32,208 bases of DNA, taken from NCBI GenBank assembly GCA_013298505.1, contig JAAFHY010000036.1, positions 1-32,208 of the forward strand. The letters are read 5' to 3'. The translations under genes and the position numbers were made by a program. The notes beneath the pieces are model-generated. The model worked only from the letters and a program-made list of their open reading frames with translations, did not search any database and was not told where the DNA came from. Origin of the DNA: Cytophagales bacterium. GTDB taxonomy: Bacteria > Bacteroidota > Bacteroidia > Cytophagales > Cyclobacteriaceae. This document shows positions 15,975 through 23,263 of this stretch, in pieces; positions within the stretch are counted from its first letter, which is position 1, and each line of letters starts with the position of its first letter.

Positions 15975-17199
15975 ACGGTCGCATGGCGGGTAAGTTGTCT
16001 TTCAAATTTTCAGGTGTGATAACCGGAATTGCCTTCTCTGCGCGATCTAATAGAAACACCAAGAAGCTGCGCCACAACAAAACAGCTGTAGGCATTTGCT
16101 CCACGATGGTGCCATACAGACTGATCGGGCGATAGGGAATATCGCCTACTTGGTTGCGATCCAGGTCGTACCCTTCATAGCGATCCCAGTAATTACTCTC
16201 GATGTTATTCAGCACCAGGCTTCCATTCGTAACAAGATCGAATGAGTTTTGCTGAAAGTTGTTTTTAAAAATCTCATTGTCATCGCAACTCGCTTGCAGT
16301 TTAAACGCATAGCCGTTTCTTACAAAAGAATTCTCCTTTATTTGATTTCGACTGCTGCCTTCCATGAATATTCCAATGGAGTTTTCTTCAAATTCATTTC
16401 CCGAAATATAGCTATCGCGAATGTCCTTCAGCAAAAGGCCGTACGAAGACGAACCCCAGTTGTGCAAAAAGTGGTTGTCGATCATTTTTACGCCCTTGGT
16501 GTACATCACCGCCACACCTGCTCCGTTGTTCACAAACGTATTGTTGCGATACTCATCGTTGTGCGAAAACATAAAATGTAAACCGTAGCGCATGTTGCCT
16601 TCGCTGTGGTTGTTGGTGATGAGGGAGTTGGTCACAAATTCGAAATAGATTCCATCGCGATGTCCTTTTACCGAATTACCTTGAATAGTAATGTGCTCGC
16701 ATTTCCAAAGGTGAATGCCGTTTCCGATTTGGTGTTCGGCTTCGGCATTCGATACTAACTGATTGTTTTCAATCCAGATATGAGATGAATTTGCCAAATA
16801 AATTCCAAAGAAGGTGTTTTCAAATTTGTTATCGAGAATGCGGAGATTGCTGCTTTCCAGAATCTTTATGGCGGCTTTATCTTCAATGCTACCAATACCA
16901 ATGTCGATAAATTTCAATCCTTGCACCACAGCATTCTTCGTGTGTACCGTAAGTGTTTCGTACAGATTTTCGCCATCTAACACCGGGTAGTTTCTGCCCA
17001 GTAACACAATAGCTTTTTCAAGAATGATATTGCCTTCGCGGTAGGTGCCCGGCATAATCAGTACGGTGTCGCCTGCTTCCGCCAGAGCAATGGCCTGTTT
17101 GATGCTTTTAACTGACTGGTCTTTGCCAACAAAAATAGTTCGCGCGAATCCTGGCACGGATGTTAGGAACAAAAGAACAATCCATACTTGCTTCAACAT
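15961..17199 (-). CDS. nosD: NosD, periplasmic copper-site maturation protein
   Basis: A 412-residue exported protein with a signal peptide (MLKQVWIVLLFLTSVPGFA). The whole mature part is a right-handed parallel beta-helix of the CASH/carbohydrate-binding type, visible as repeated turns such as NLRILDNKFENTFFGIYLAN, HIWIENNQLVSN, HITIQGNSVKGHRDGIYFE and SLITNNHSEG. The C-terminal SNYWDRYEGYDLDRNQVGD stretch is a clear NosD hallmark. It acts in the periplasm with the NosFY transporter to build CuZ in NosZ. It lies 19 bases after nosL and overlaps nosF by 14 bases. Confidence 0.95.
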   Translation of the reverse strand: MLKQVWIVLLFLTSVPGFARTIFVGKDQSVKSIKQAIALAEAGDTVLIMPGTYREGNIILEKAIVLLGRNYPVLDGENLYETLTVHTKNAVVQGLKFIDIGIGSIEDKAAIKILESSNLRILDNKFENTFFGIYLANSSHIWIENNQLVSNAEAEHQIGNGIHLWKCEHITIQGNSVKGHRDGIYFEFVTNSLITNNHSEGNMRYGLHFMFSHNDEYRNNTFVNNGAGVAVMYTKGVKMIDNHFLHNWGSSSYGLLLKDIRDSYISGNEFEENSIGIFMEGSSRNQIKENSFVRNGYAFKLQASCDDNEIFKNNFQQNSFDLVTNGSLVLNNIESNYWDRYEGYDLDRNQVGDIPYRPISLYGTIVEQMPTAVLLWRSFLVFLLDRAEKAIPVITPENLKDNLPAMRPYDFN

Positions 17200-17218
17200 G
17201 TGATTACGTGAAGCCGAT

Positions 17219-17656
17219 TCATTTAAATTGTGTTTGTATTTCTCCCCAGCTCATCATAATACCTTTCCACTCCTGACGATACGGTGCCAAAGCTTCTTCG
17301 CTTTCAAACCCGGCAACTCCGCTTGCCATGGGCGTTCGAATATTGGCCGAGCGCAGGTAAAGAGCGTGTTGAGCGTCAATAAGCTTTTCAGGATTCGAAT
17401 AATCTATTACAAGAATGTGTTTAAAATCTTCTATCACTTCATACCCGGAGTGATAAAAGTTTAACATGCAGTTCATGTCGTCAAACTTATATACTTTACC
17501 CTTATGCGTAACCAACTCAGCTCCGAAGCGCTTATCCATCAGCGTCATCTTACAGGAGTAGCAGCCATCTGTGCCAAACACGAGGGGTTCGGGTTTAGCC
17601 GAACAGGCAATTAACAGTAAAACAAAAAAAACTATCAACAGATTTCTCATCGTCAT
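17219..17656 (-). CDS. nosL: NosL, copper chaperone lipoprotein
   Basis: A 145-residue lipoprotein with signal MTMRNLLIVFFVLLLIAC and lipid-bearing Cys18. The copper(I) site motif Cys32-x2-Cys35-x-Met37 (GCYSCKM) and the following KFDDMNCMLNF are typical of NosL, which delivers copper to NosZ. The ATG at 17656 overlaps the upstream stop in an ATGA and is preceded by GAAGAA; the longer frame to 17722 would bury the signal peptide in a Cys-rich antisense-like extension and is rejected. The ATG at 17650 is a close alternative. It lies between the multi-TM protein and nosD. Confidence 0.93.
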   Translation of the reverse strand: MTMRNLLIVFFVLLLIACSAKPEPLVFGTDGCYSCKMTLMDKRFGAELVTHKGKVYKFDDMNCMLNFYHSGYEVIEDFKHILVIDYSNPEKLIDAQHALYLRSANIRTPMASGVAGFESEEALAPYRQEWKGIMMSWGEIQTQFK

Positions 17657-18237
17657 TTCTTCGATTTGATTTCTATCCAAACGGCAGTGACGGTCATTAA
17701 AGCAGCAACAATAAAAATCCATCCACCAATGTCGGGGCCCGAGAAAGCCGTGAAGTTTAGCAACTGCTTAGTGCCGATCAGCGGAGGCTGGTATGACATT
17801 CCCGGCACAACAATCGCGGCCGTAGGATCGAGATTGTGCCCGTAGTCATATCCCCACAAATAGAAATCGACCATCGCGGCCACCCCTGTTGCCAACAACA
17901 AAAAGCAAAAAAACCAAAGCATGATTCGCTTGCCCATGAGTGCAGTAATCAGACCTATGCCGATCAAAACACCAACGATGTAAATCATATATGTAAACTC
18001 GGGAAACATTTCCACCTCAATGTGCTTCATCCCAATGTAATGATTGAGTGCGCTAATGATTTTCACATCTCCCGTGATGTTGTTGATCCAAATGTCCATC
18101 TCCAATCCTTCCGGATACTGTGGAGCCCACATTAAAATTTGCCATAGGGGCACAAAGTAGGCGCTCACCATCAGCAAGGCTGCTATTGCCACCAATACTC
18201 TCGAAATGGTTTTTAAAGATTTCATATTAGCATGCAT
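17653..18237 (-). CDS. Multi-TM protein of nos clusters, function unknown
   Basis: A 194-residue inner-membrane protein with about four hydrophobic segments (near residues 13-33, 83-102, 107-126 and 168-188). Between the first two is a conserved-looking periplasmic loop, WAPQYPEGLEMDIW, then ALNHYIGMKHIEVEMFPE, with His66, His72 and several Met residues. Another loop ends FSGPDIGG. Similar proteins accompany nosZ and nosL in clade II clusters, in the place where other species have NosB, but no named function is known to me. It couples to nosL through an ATGA overlap. An ATG at 18225 is an alternative start. A role in copper handling or quinol-side electron supply is speculation. Confidence 0.8.
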   Translation of the reverse strand: MHANMKSLKTISRVLVAIAALLMVSAYFVPLWQILMWAPQYPEGLEMDIWINNITGDVKIISALNHYIGMKHIEVEMFPEFTYMIYIVGVLIGIGLITALMGKRIMLWFFCFLLLATGVAAMVDFYLWGYDYGHNLDPTAAIVVPGMSYQPPLIGTKQLLNFTAFSGPDIGGWIFIVAALMTVTAVWIEIKSKK

Positions 18238-18253
18238 TTACATTTAGCTCCGC

Positions 18254-18278
18254 ATCACCCCGACAAAGCCGGGGTGAT
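18254..18278. other. Stable hairpin between nosZ and the maturation genes
   Basis: ATCACCCCG and CGGGGTGAT form a perfect 9-bp, GC-rich inverted repeat with a 7-base loop in the 101-base gap after nosZ. There is no T run on either side, so it is not a standard terminator. It could protect the nosZ part of the mRNA from 3' decay or partly block read-through, giving more NosZ than maturation proteins. Confidence 0.55.
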
Positions 18279-18338
18279 TAACGGAACACTCAACCTGTAA
18301 ACTATGAAAACACTTTTGCCCGACAAGCAAAACGAGAT

Positions 18339-20330
18339 CTACTGACGCGCTCCTGCAGCTTCGTCTTCGATCTTACCGGTTGAAAATTTAAGCGGTACGC
18401 TGCTTCCTGCAGGTGAAACACGAACATACCCTTGCATTTCCTGATGCAGTGCCGAACAGAAGTCGGTACAGTAGAACGGAAACACGCCTTTCGCTTTTGG
18501 TGTCCACTTCAATGTTTGTGTTTCGCCCGGCATAATTAACAATTCGGCATTGTTTGCTCCCTTGATGGCGAATCCGTGCGGCACATCCCAGTCTTGCTCC
18601 AGGTTGGTAACGTGGAAGTACACTTCGTCACCCACTTTTACGCCTTCTATGTTATCAGGGGTTAAGTGCGAACGAATGGCGGTCATGTAGATGTGAACTT
18701 GATTACCCTTTCGTTCTACTTTTGCTTTGCCTTCGCCAAGAGCTGCATAGGGGTGCTTGTTTTCTTCCAGTTTAAAAATCTTGGTAGAATTTGGCATCAC
18801 TAAACTGGCGGGTATTGCTTCGGCATAGTGCGGTTCGCCCGTGGTGGGGAAATCCAAAATCAATTGCATCTTATCGCCACTAATGTCGTACAACTGAGCT
18901 GACTGTGTAAGTTCTGGGCCAGTAGGCAGGTAGCGATCTTTTGTAATCTTGTTATACGCAATCACATACTTTCCATGTGGCTTGGCGGTGGGGCCACCGG
19001 GCACACACAAGTGGCCGATAGAATAATAGGTTGGTACGCGATCTAACACTTCCAATGTTTTCACATTCCATTTTACAATTTCAGATGAAACGAAGAATGA
19101 AGTGTAGGCATTTCCGTTGGCGTCAAACTCGGTATGCAAAGGGCCCAAGCCGGGTTTCTTCACTTCACCATGCAATGCCGCTTCGTACTTAATTACGGGT
19201 ATGCCTGCAAATTCGCCTTCAAACTCTTTATTAGCTATTGCATTCTGAATTTTAGTGAACGAGAAAACTGGAATCAACGCGGCCAGTTTACCACTGCCAA
19301 CAATGTATTCGCCTGTAGGGTCAGTATCGCAGCCGTGTGGCGATTTAGGACAAGGAATGAAATAGATAATATCTTTCAATAAGGCAGGATCTAACTGCAA
19401 CACTTCTTCCATCATTTCTGACGTAGCCGTATGGGTTGATTCATCATAACGATTGTGTGCATATTTTGCTTTGGCCATTACACCCTTTCCGGCAGCAATG
19501 TATTCTTCAGCTTTTTTCCAGTTAACGGCCATGATAAAATCTTTATCCTTTTGAGAAGCATTTACTTCCAATAGCGTGTACGCTTGCTCCGTGTTGTAGC
19601 ACGAAAAGAAAAACCAACCGTGTGAAGGTCCTTTGCCTGCGCGTGCCAAGTCAAAACTTACGCCCGGAGTTTTTAGTTGAAAGGCAATCTTCATGTTGCC
19701 ATCGTTTTTATCAACTGAGATGAAGCTGATGAAGCCTTTAAAGTTTTCTTTGAAGGAGCTGATGGGCACATCTGTGTTGTCGCCCACCGGAACGCTAAAG
19801 CGTGTACCTGCCACTACATATTCGGTGTTTTCGGTAATGAAAGGAGATGAGTGATTACCACCACTGTTGGGTAATTCAAGAATTTCTGCGGTGCGGAATG
19901 TTTTCAAATCGATGCGAGCCACGCGAGGGGTGTTGTTGGCATTGCCGAAAACCCAGCGACCATCGTGCTCTCCTTTGGTGGTGGATAAGGCAGGGTGATG
20001 GAGGTCGTCCCAAGGAATATAGCCATGCGAGGTGTTGAGCATGGGCTTTGTTTCTTCGCTGTACCCGTAGCCGCTTGTGGGGTCTTCAGAAAAAACCGGA
20101 ATGATTCTGAACAAACGACCCGAAGGAATGCCATAAACATTCATCTGGCCATTGAAGCCACCGGAAACAAAGTTGTAGAACTCGTCATATTTTCCCGGTG
20201 CAACGTAAGCCTTACTAGCTGCGTCACCCATGGTAACAGTACCGGGTGCCTTGGGTTTACAATTCTGCCAAATGGCAAGCGCTGCGAAGATGGAGAGTAC
20301 TGCAAGTACCCGATGTAGTTTCGTTTTCAT
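18339..20330 (-). CDS. nosZ: Nitrous-oxide reductase NosZ, clade II (Sec-type)
   Basis: A 663-residue periplasmic enzyme that reduces N2O to N2. The N-terminal propeller carries CuZ histidines in WDDLHHPALS (His111, His112) and SPHGCDTDP. The C-terminal cupredoxin domain carries the CuA site: Cys621, Cys625, His629 and Met632 in CTDFCSALHQEM, with an upstream His in DVPHGF. The leader MKTKLHRVLAVLSIFAALAI has no twin arginine, so export is by Sec, a mark of clade II (atypical) NosZ found in many non-denitrifying N2O reducers. Cys24 after the leader could be lipidated, but the lipobox is not canonical. It follows the fasciclin lipoprotein gene by 23 bases. All key copper ligands seen are intact. 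Confidence 0.97.
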   Translation of the reverse strand: MKTKLHRVLAVLSIFAALAIWQNCKPKAPGTVTMGDAASKAYVAPGKYDEFYNFVSGGFNGQMNVYGIPSGRLFRIIPVFSEDPTSGYGYSEETKPMLNTSHGYIPWDDLHHPALSTTKGEHDGRWVFGNANNTPRVARIDLKTFRTAEILELPNSGGNHSSPFITENTEYVVAGTRFSVPVGDNTDVPISSFKENFKGFISFISVDKNDGNMKIAFQLKTPGVSFDLARAGKGPSHGWFFFSCYNTEQAYTLLEVNASQKDKDFIMAVNWKKAEEYIAAGKGVMAKAKYAHNRYDESTHTATSEMMEEVLQLDPALLKDIIYFIPCPKSPHGCDTDPTGEYIVGSGKLAALIPVFSFTKIQNAIANKEFEGEFAGIPVIKYEAALHGEVKKPGLGPLHTEFDANGNAYTSFFVSSEIVKWNVKTLEVLDRVPTYYSIGHLCVPGGPTAKPHGKYVIAYNKITKDRYLPTGPELTQSAQLYDISGDKMQLILDFPTTGEPHYAEAIPASLVMPNSTKIFKLEENKHPYAALGEGKAKVERKGNQVHIYMTAIRSHLTPDNIEGVKVGDEVYFHVTNLEQDWDVPHGFAIKGANNAELLIMPGETQTLKWTPKAKGVFPFYCTDFCSALHQEMQGYVRVSPAGSSVPLKFSTGKIEDEAAGARQ

Positions 20331-20353
20331 ATCATGTAATTTTTTAGTTCGGT

Positions 20354-20911
20354 TTATTTTTTATCCGGGGGAAGTAATACTGCATCAATGACGTACACAA
20401 TCCCGTTGGAAGCGCGAGCAGTACCCAGCACGTTCGCTCCGTTAACTGTAATCTTGCCATCTTTTACATTGAGCGTTACATTGTCGAGGTTCACTTGATT
20501 GAGGGTCATCCCATCGCGCACCACATTTTCGTTTAACACACCCACGTAAACATGATACTCCAGTATATTTTGCAGCGTGGCCTTATTCTCGGGCTTTACT
20601 AAATTTTCCACTGTGCCAGCCGGAAGTTTTGCAAAAGCAGCATCGGTAGGGGCAAACACCGTAAAAGGTCCTGCGTTTGAAAGTGCATCTACATACTGAG
20701 CTGCTTTGAGAGCGGCCACCAGCGTAGTGTGGTCGGGTGAATTGACAGCAATGCGAACGACATCCGGATTGGAGACATCATCTTGTACAGTTGACTGGCC
20801 GCCTTCCACGGCTTGAGCATTGGCAGTTGCTTCGTTTTCGGTATTGGTCGAAGGTTTACCACAGGAAAACAAGACGAGCAACATAATTAGCATTGGAACA
20901 TGGTTTTTCAT
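20354..20911 (-). CDS. Fasciclin (FAS1) domain lipoprotein
   Basis: A 185-residue lipoprotein with signal ending LFSC (Cys17), an acidic/polar linker, and one FAS1 domain (about 50-183) with TVFAPTDAAFAKLP, ILEYHVYVGVL, VNGANVLGTARASNGIVYVIDAVLLPP. FAS1 domains mediate adhesion or protein-protein contacts. It sits between the cytochrome c and nosZ, 23 bases from each, so it is part of the nos operon. A docking role that brings cytochrome c and NosZ together at the membrane surface is a reasonable guess, but nothing in the sequence proves it. Confidence 0.9.
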   Translation of the reverse strand: MKNHVPMLIMLLVLFSCGKPSTNTENEATANAQAVEGGQSTVQDDVSNPDVVRIAVNSPDHTTLVAALKAAQYVDALSNAGPFTVFAPTDAAFAKLPAGTVENLVKPENKATLQNILEYHVYVGVLNENVVRDGMTLNQVNLDNVTLNVKDGKITVNGANVLGTARASNGIVYVIDAVLLPPDKK

Positions 20912-20934
20912 AGCTCTATTAGTTAGTGATCAAA

Positions 20935-21390
20935 TTATTTTTCCCCATCATTCTTGCGCATGAATTCGAGTATATCGCGTGCATCACCAATCGAAACATT
21001 TTGATTGGGCATGCGCATCAAGCACAGTTCAAGAAGTTTCTGTGCCTCTTCGTCTTTTTCTAACATCACGTCCACATTTAAAACCATATTCATAATCCAT
21101 TCTGGCTTTCTTCGTTTGGTGATGTCCTTCCAGCCAGGTCCAACGACTCGCTTTTCGTCTAGTGTATGGCACGATTGGCACTTCATGCCATAGACTTCCA
21201 TACCCCTTTTAATTCGGGCTTCGTCCAACGGATTGCTCATCGTTACGTTCTTAATCGCACCAATGCCTTTAGTAGGATCGGTAATTGCTTCCACTGCATT
21301 TTTGTTTTTGGTGTCGGATTGCGTTGACGGCTTATCGGGAGCGCATGAAAAAAGTGCGTAAGCAACAGCAACGATCATTAGATTTTTCAT
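20935..21390 (-). CDS. Lipoprotein monoheme cytochrome c, probable NosZ electron donor
   Basis: A 151-residue membrane-anchored c-type cytochrome. The lipobox is LFSC (Cys16). One heme motif, CQSCH (Cys71, Cys74, His75), is followed by VVGPGWKDI, as in class I cytochromes; the axial Met is probably Met127 in MRMPNQ. It lies 16 bases after the regulator gene and is the first structural gene of the nos cluster, where clade II systems encode the electron donors that replace NosR. Direct electron transfer to NosZ is inferred from position. Confidence 0.92.
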   Translation of the reverse strand: MKNLMIVAVAYALFSCAPDKPSTQSDTKNKNAVEAITDPTKGIGAIKNVTMSNPLDEARIKRGMEVYGMKCQSCHTLDEKRVVGPGWKDITKRRKPEWIMNMVLNVDVMLEKDEEAQKLLELCLMRMPNQNVSIGDARDILEFMRKNDGEK

Positions 21391-21406
21391 TTTAGTTTGA
21401 ATTTGG

Positions 21407-22171
21407 TTAGACAGTTATTTTTCTTCCTACTATTTTTAATTTACCCTCGTCTTCCATTTTTTTTACGGTGCGAATGACTGTTTCCACTCGCAGCCCGGTC
21501 ATATCAGCTAATTGCTGACGAGTAAACGGAATCACATAGTTACTTTCGCAAGTTGTTGTTTGCTGGCGGTGCATTGCATCGTATTTGAAGTAGTTGAGGA
21601 GGCTATCGATTCGGTGCGCTGGATCATAAAAAGAAATCTCGCTCAACACCATGGCTTTGTACCTTAAGCGCTGGCACAGCACCTGATCCAGTTGAAGATG
21701 AATGTTGAAATTCTCACGGAGCAACGTTAGAAAGCGCTCTTTAGATAGTTTGACGATTATCGAGGGTTCAAGAACAACAGCTGTGCTGGGATAAGGAAAT
21801 GAACACAAGAGCGGGGGCTCTCCGAAACCATCGCCTGTTTTGAAGATACCTTGAATAAATTCCTGACCGTCCGAGCTCGTGGTGATCATTTTGACTGACC
21901 CCTCAACTACCTGAAAGTAATTCAATGCTTCTTCTTCTTCACGAAAGAGAACATCGTCTTTTTGAAGCGTGATTTTTTTTGCCCCGTAGCTTTCCATCAC
22001 GGTTTGGTCAATCATAGTTTTTTTGGATTTATGATATAAACCTAGTGACGAGCCGAAATTCAAAAAATGACTTTGATCATAGAAAATTGGATTCACAACA
22101 AAAGCCTCCAAAATTGGATTCCAGAGCGAATTGTATTCCGTTAAGCTGGATGGTAATTTGTTGGTACTCAT
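21407..22171 (-). CDS. Crp/Fnr family transcriptional regulator
   Basis: A 254-residue regulator. The sensor barrel starts near residue 70 (DDVLFREEEEALNYFQVVEGSVKMIT, GDGFGEPPLLCS), followed by the dimer helix and a winged HTH with recognition segment RQQLADMTGLRVETVIRTVKKMEDEGKL. The Glu and Arg of the FNR-type E-xxx-R contact pair are kept, while the Ser between them is Ile. There is no N-terminal cysteine cluster, so it is not an Fe-S FNR; an NO- or heme-sensing DNR/NnrR type role is possible. The first 50 residues are unusual for the family, and the ATG at 22015 is an alternative start. It precedes the cytochrome c gene by 16 bases and probably controls the nos genes. Confidence 0.9.
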   Translation of the reverse strand: MSTNKLPSSLTEYNSLWNPILEAFVVNPIFYDQSHFLNFGSSLGLYHKSKKTMIDQTVMESYGAKKITLQKDDVLFREEEEALNYFQVVEGSVKMITTSSDGQEFIQGIFKTGDGFGEPPLLCSFPYPSTAVVLEPSIIVKLSKERFLTLLRENFNIHLQLDQVLCQRLRYKAMVLSEISFYDPAHRIDSLLNYFKYDAMHRQQTTTCESNYVIPFTRQQLADMTGLRVETVIRTVKKMEDEGKLKIVGRKITV

Positions 22172-22184
22172 ATCAACTGGCCAA

Positions 22185-22190
22185 CAAATA
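22185..22190 (-). promoter_or_regulatory. Possible promoter element of the nos/regulator operon
   Basis: TATTTG on the minus strand resembles the TAnnTTTG-type -7 element of Bacteroidota without its two-base gap. If it is used, transcription would begin near 22180 and the FNR-like palindrome would be centred about 41 bases upstream, the usual place for activation. This is a weak motif and the call rests mainly on spacing. Confidence 0.25.
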
Positions 22191-22213
22191 TTGAAATCGA
22201 GTCAGTACTTGTT

Positions 22214-22229
22214 TATGATCAGGATCATA
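22214..22229. promoter_or_regulatory. FNR/DNR-like operator upstream of the nos cluster
   Basis: TATGATC-AG-GATCATA is a perfect 16-bp palindrome containing TGAT-N4-ATCA, the core of the FNR/DNR box (TTGAT-N4-ATCAA). It lies 43 bases before the start codon of the Crp/Fnr gene, which keeps the Glu and Arg that read the TGA part. The A instead of the outer T agrees with the loss of the Ser that contacts that T in FNR. Autoregulation and control of the whole nos array are inferred. Confidence 0.6.
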
Positions 22230-22299
22230 TCAGAAAAAAATTATCAGAAATTTGTTTTTGATGACTAAAAGCGTTCGAAGAACGAACGGAAAATAAGGA

Positions 22300-22595
22300 C
22301 TATTGATAGAAGTCCTCCAATTTCTTGGCCAATGTTTGATAACGTGGGTCATTAGAAATGGTAGAGACAAAGTAGTATGAAAGTAAAGTATCAATTTACG
22401 CTACTTGATTTTCAATAGCGAAAAACTCTTCACCATCTGGGTAAACACGCGTATTGCTGGTTAATCAAATTTCGCCCGATGATAACACGTGCGAAGCCTG
22501 CCACTGTACACCACAACTAATGCCTGCTCGCAGTGAAGTGCCTATTGTTTCGTGTGGTGGAACAACACCAAGCAATAATTCTTGGCATAATTTTT
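22300..22595 (-). pseudogene. Decayed reading frame between the nos regulator and the lipoprotein gene
   Basis: This 458-base gap (22172-22629) holds the operator near its left end and, on the minus strand, one frame of about 95 codons that reads like protein but is broken by two stops (TGA at 22465, TAA at 22396). Segments include GVVPPHETIGTSLRAGI, NTRVYPDGEEFFAIENQ and STISNDPRYQTLAKKLEDF, the last ending at a TAG. I do not recognise the family. A plus-strand frame over the same region shows a CEACH motif, but it is short and lacks a start. A gene remnant is likely but not certain. Confidence 0.35.
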
Positions 22596-22629
22596 AATTA
22601 TATTTACTAAACTTTAATTTAAACATCGT

Positions 22630-23172
22630 ATGAAAAATACCATTGCCTTTATTTTTATTGTCAGCCTCCTATCTTCTTGTGCCAATAGCCCTTTCGGGAA
22701 AAAGGTAAGCGAACCCTTTTCGGGCAATGCGTATGAATCAAATAACCGTTTTTTTAGGTCAACCGGCAAAGGAGAAAGCTCGTCTGATAACATTGCAAGA
22801 GGCAAAGCCGATATTGAAGCCAAAACGTATTTGGCCGGCCAAGTAAATACTACTATGAAACAAGTGGCCGACAATTACCAAGGTCAAACCGAAAACGAAC
22901 GGGGTGCAGATGTTGCAGAAAAATTTCAGAGCTTGGCAAGAGAGGTAATGAATACTGACTTAGCTGATTTACGAAAGGTAGGTGAAAAAAAATATTATAA
23001 CGAAAAAGAGAAGAAGTATACCGTGTTTATTGCTTACGAGATCAAGAAAAATGCCATGTTCCGTTTTATGAAAAAACAAGCAAGGGTGAATCAAAAGATA
23101 GACGAACGCCAAATGGCAATTATCGATAAAATTTTAGACGAGCAGATAAAAAATTCAGAATCTGAAAACTGA
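22630..23172 (+). CDS. Lipoprotein, LPP20-like
   Basis: A 180-residue lipoprotein: signal MKNTIAFIFIVSLLSSC with lipid Cys17. The segment DNIARGKADIEAKTYLAGQVNTTMKQV, and then the long helix of charged residues followed by KKYTVFIAYEIKKNAMF, resemble the LPP20-like lipoprotein fold seen in small outer-membrane lipoproteins. The C-terminal 50 residues are helical and very charged. It stands alone; the gene for release factor 1 converges on it 91 bases away. Family placement is by pattern only; no function is known. Confidence 0.7.
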   Translation: MKNTIAFIFIVSLLSSCANSPFGKKVSEPFSGNAYESNNRFFRSTGKGESSSDNIARGKADIEAKTYLAGQVNTTMKQVADNYQGQTENERGADVAEKFQSLAREVMNTDLADLRKVGEKKYYNEKEKKYTVFIAYEIKKNAMFRFMKKQARVNQKIDERQMAIIDKILDEQIKNSESEN

Positions 23173-23263
23173 TTTTTTTGATTCGGTAGTTCGTTGATGG
23201 AAGCGAACATTGATTACCAGAAATCAGCGACTCATCAAATTAACGAATTGCCGAATCGATTTA

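Noticed and set aside
17657-17722. Longer NosL start
   Set aside because: It is Cys-rich, overlaps the upstream gene by 70 bases and hides the lipoprotein signal; the ATG at 17656 has the ATGA overlap.
22272-22288. CGTTCG-AAGAA-CGAACG inverted repeat
   Set aside because: Six-base arms without a T run and no clear relation to a start; too short to separate from chance.
22445-22594. Plus-strand frame with a CEACH heme-like motif
   Set aside because: It is about 50 codons, has no start codon or export signal, and lies opposite a longer protein-like minus-strand frame; CxxCH can occur by chance.
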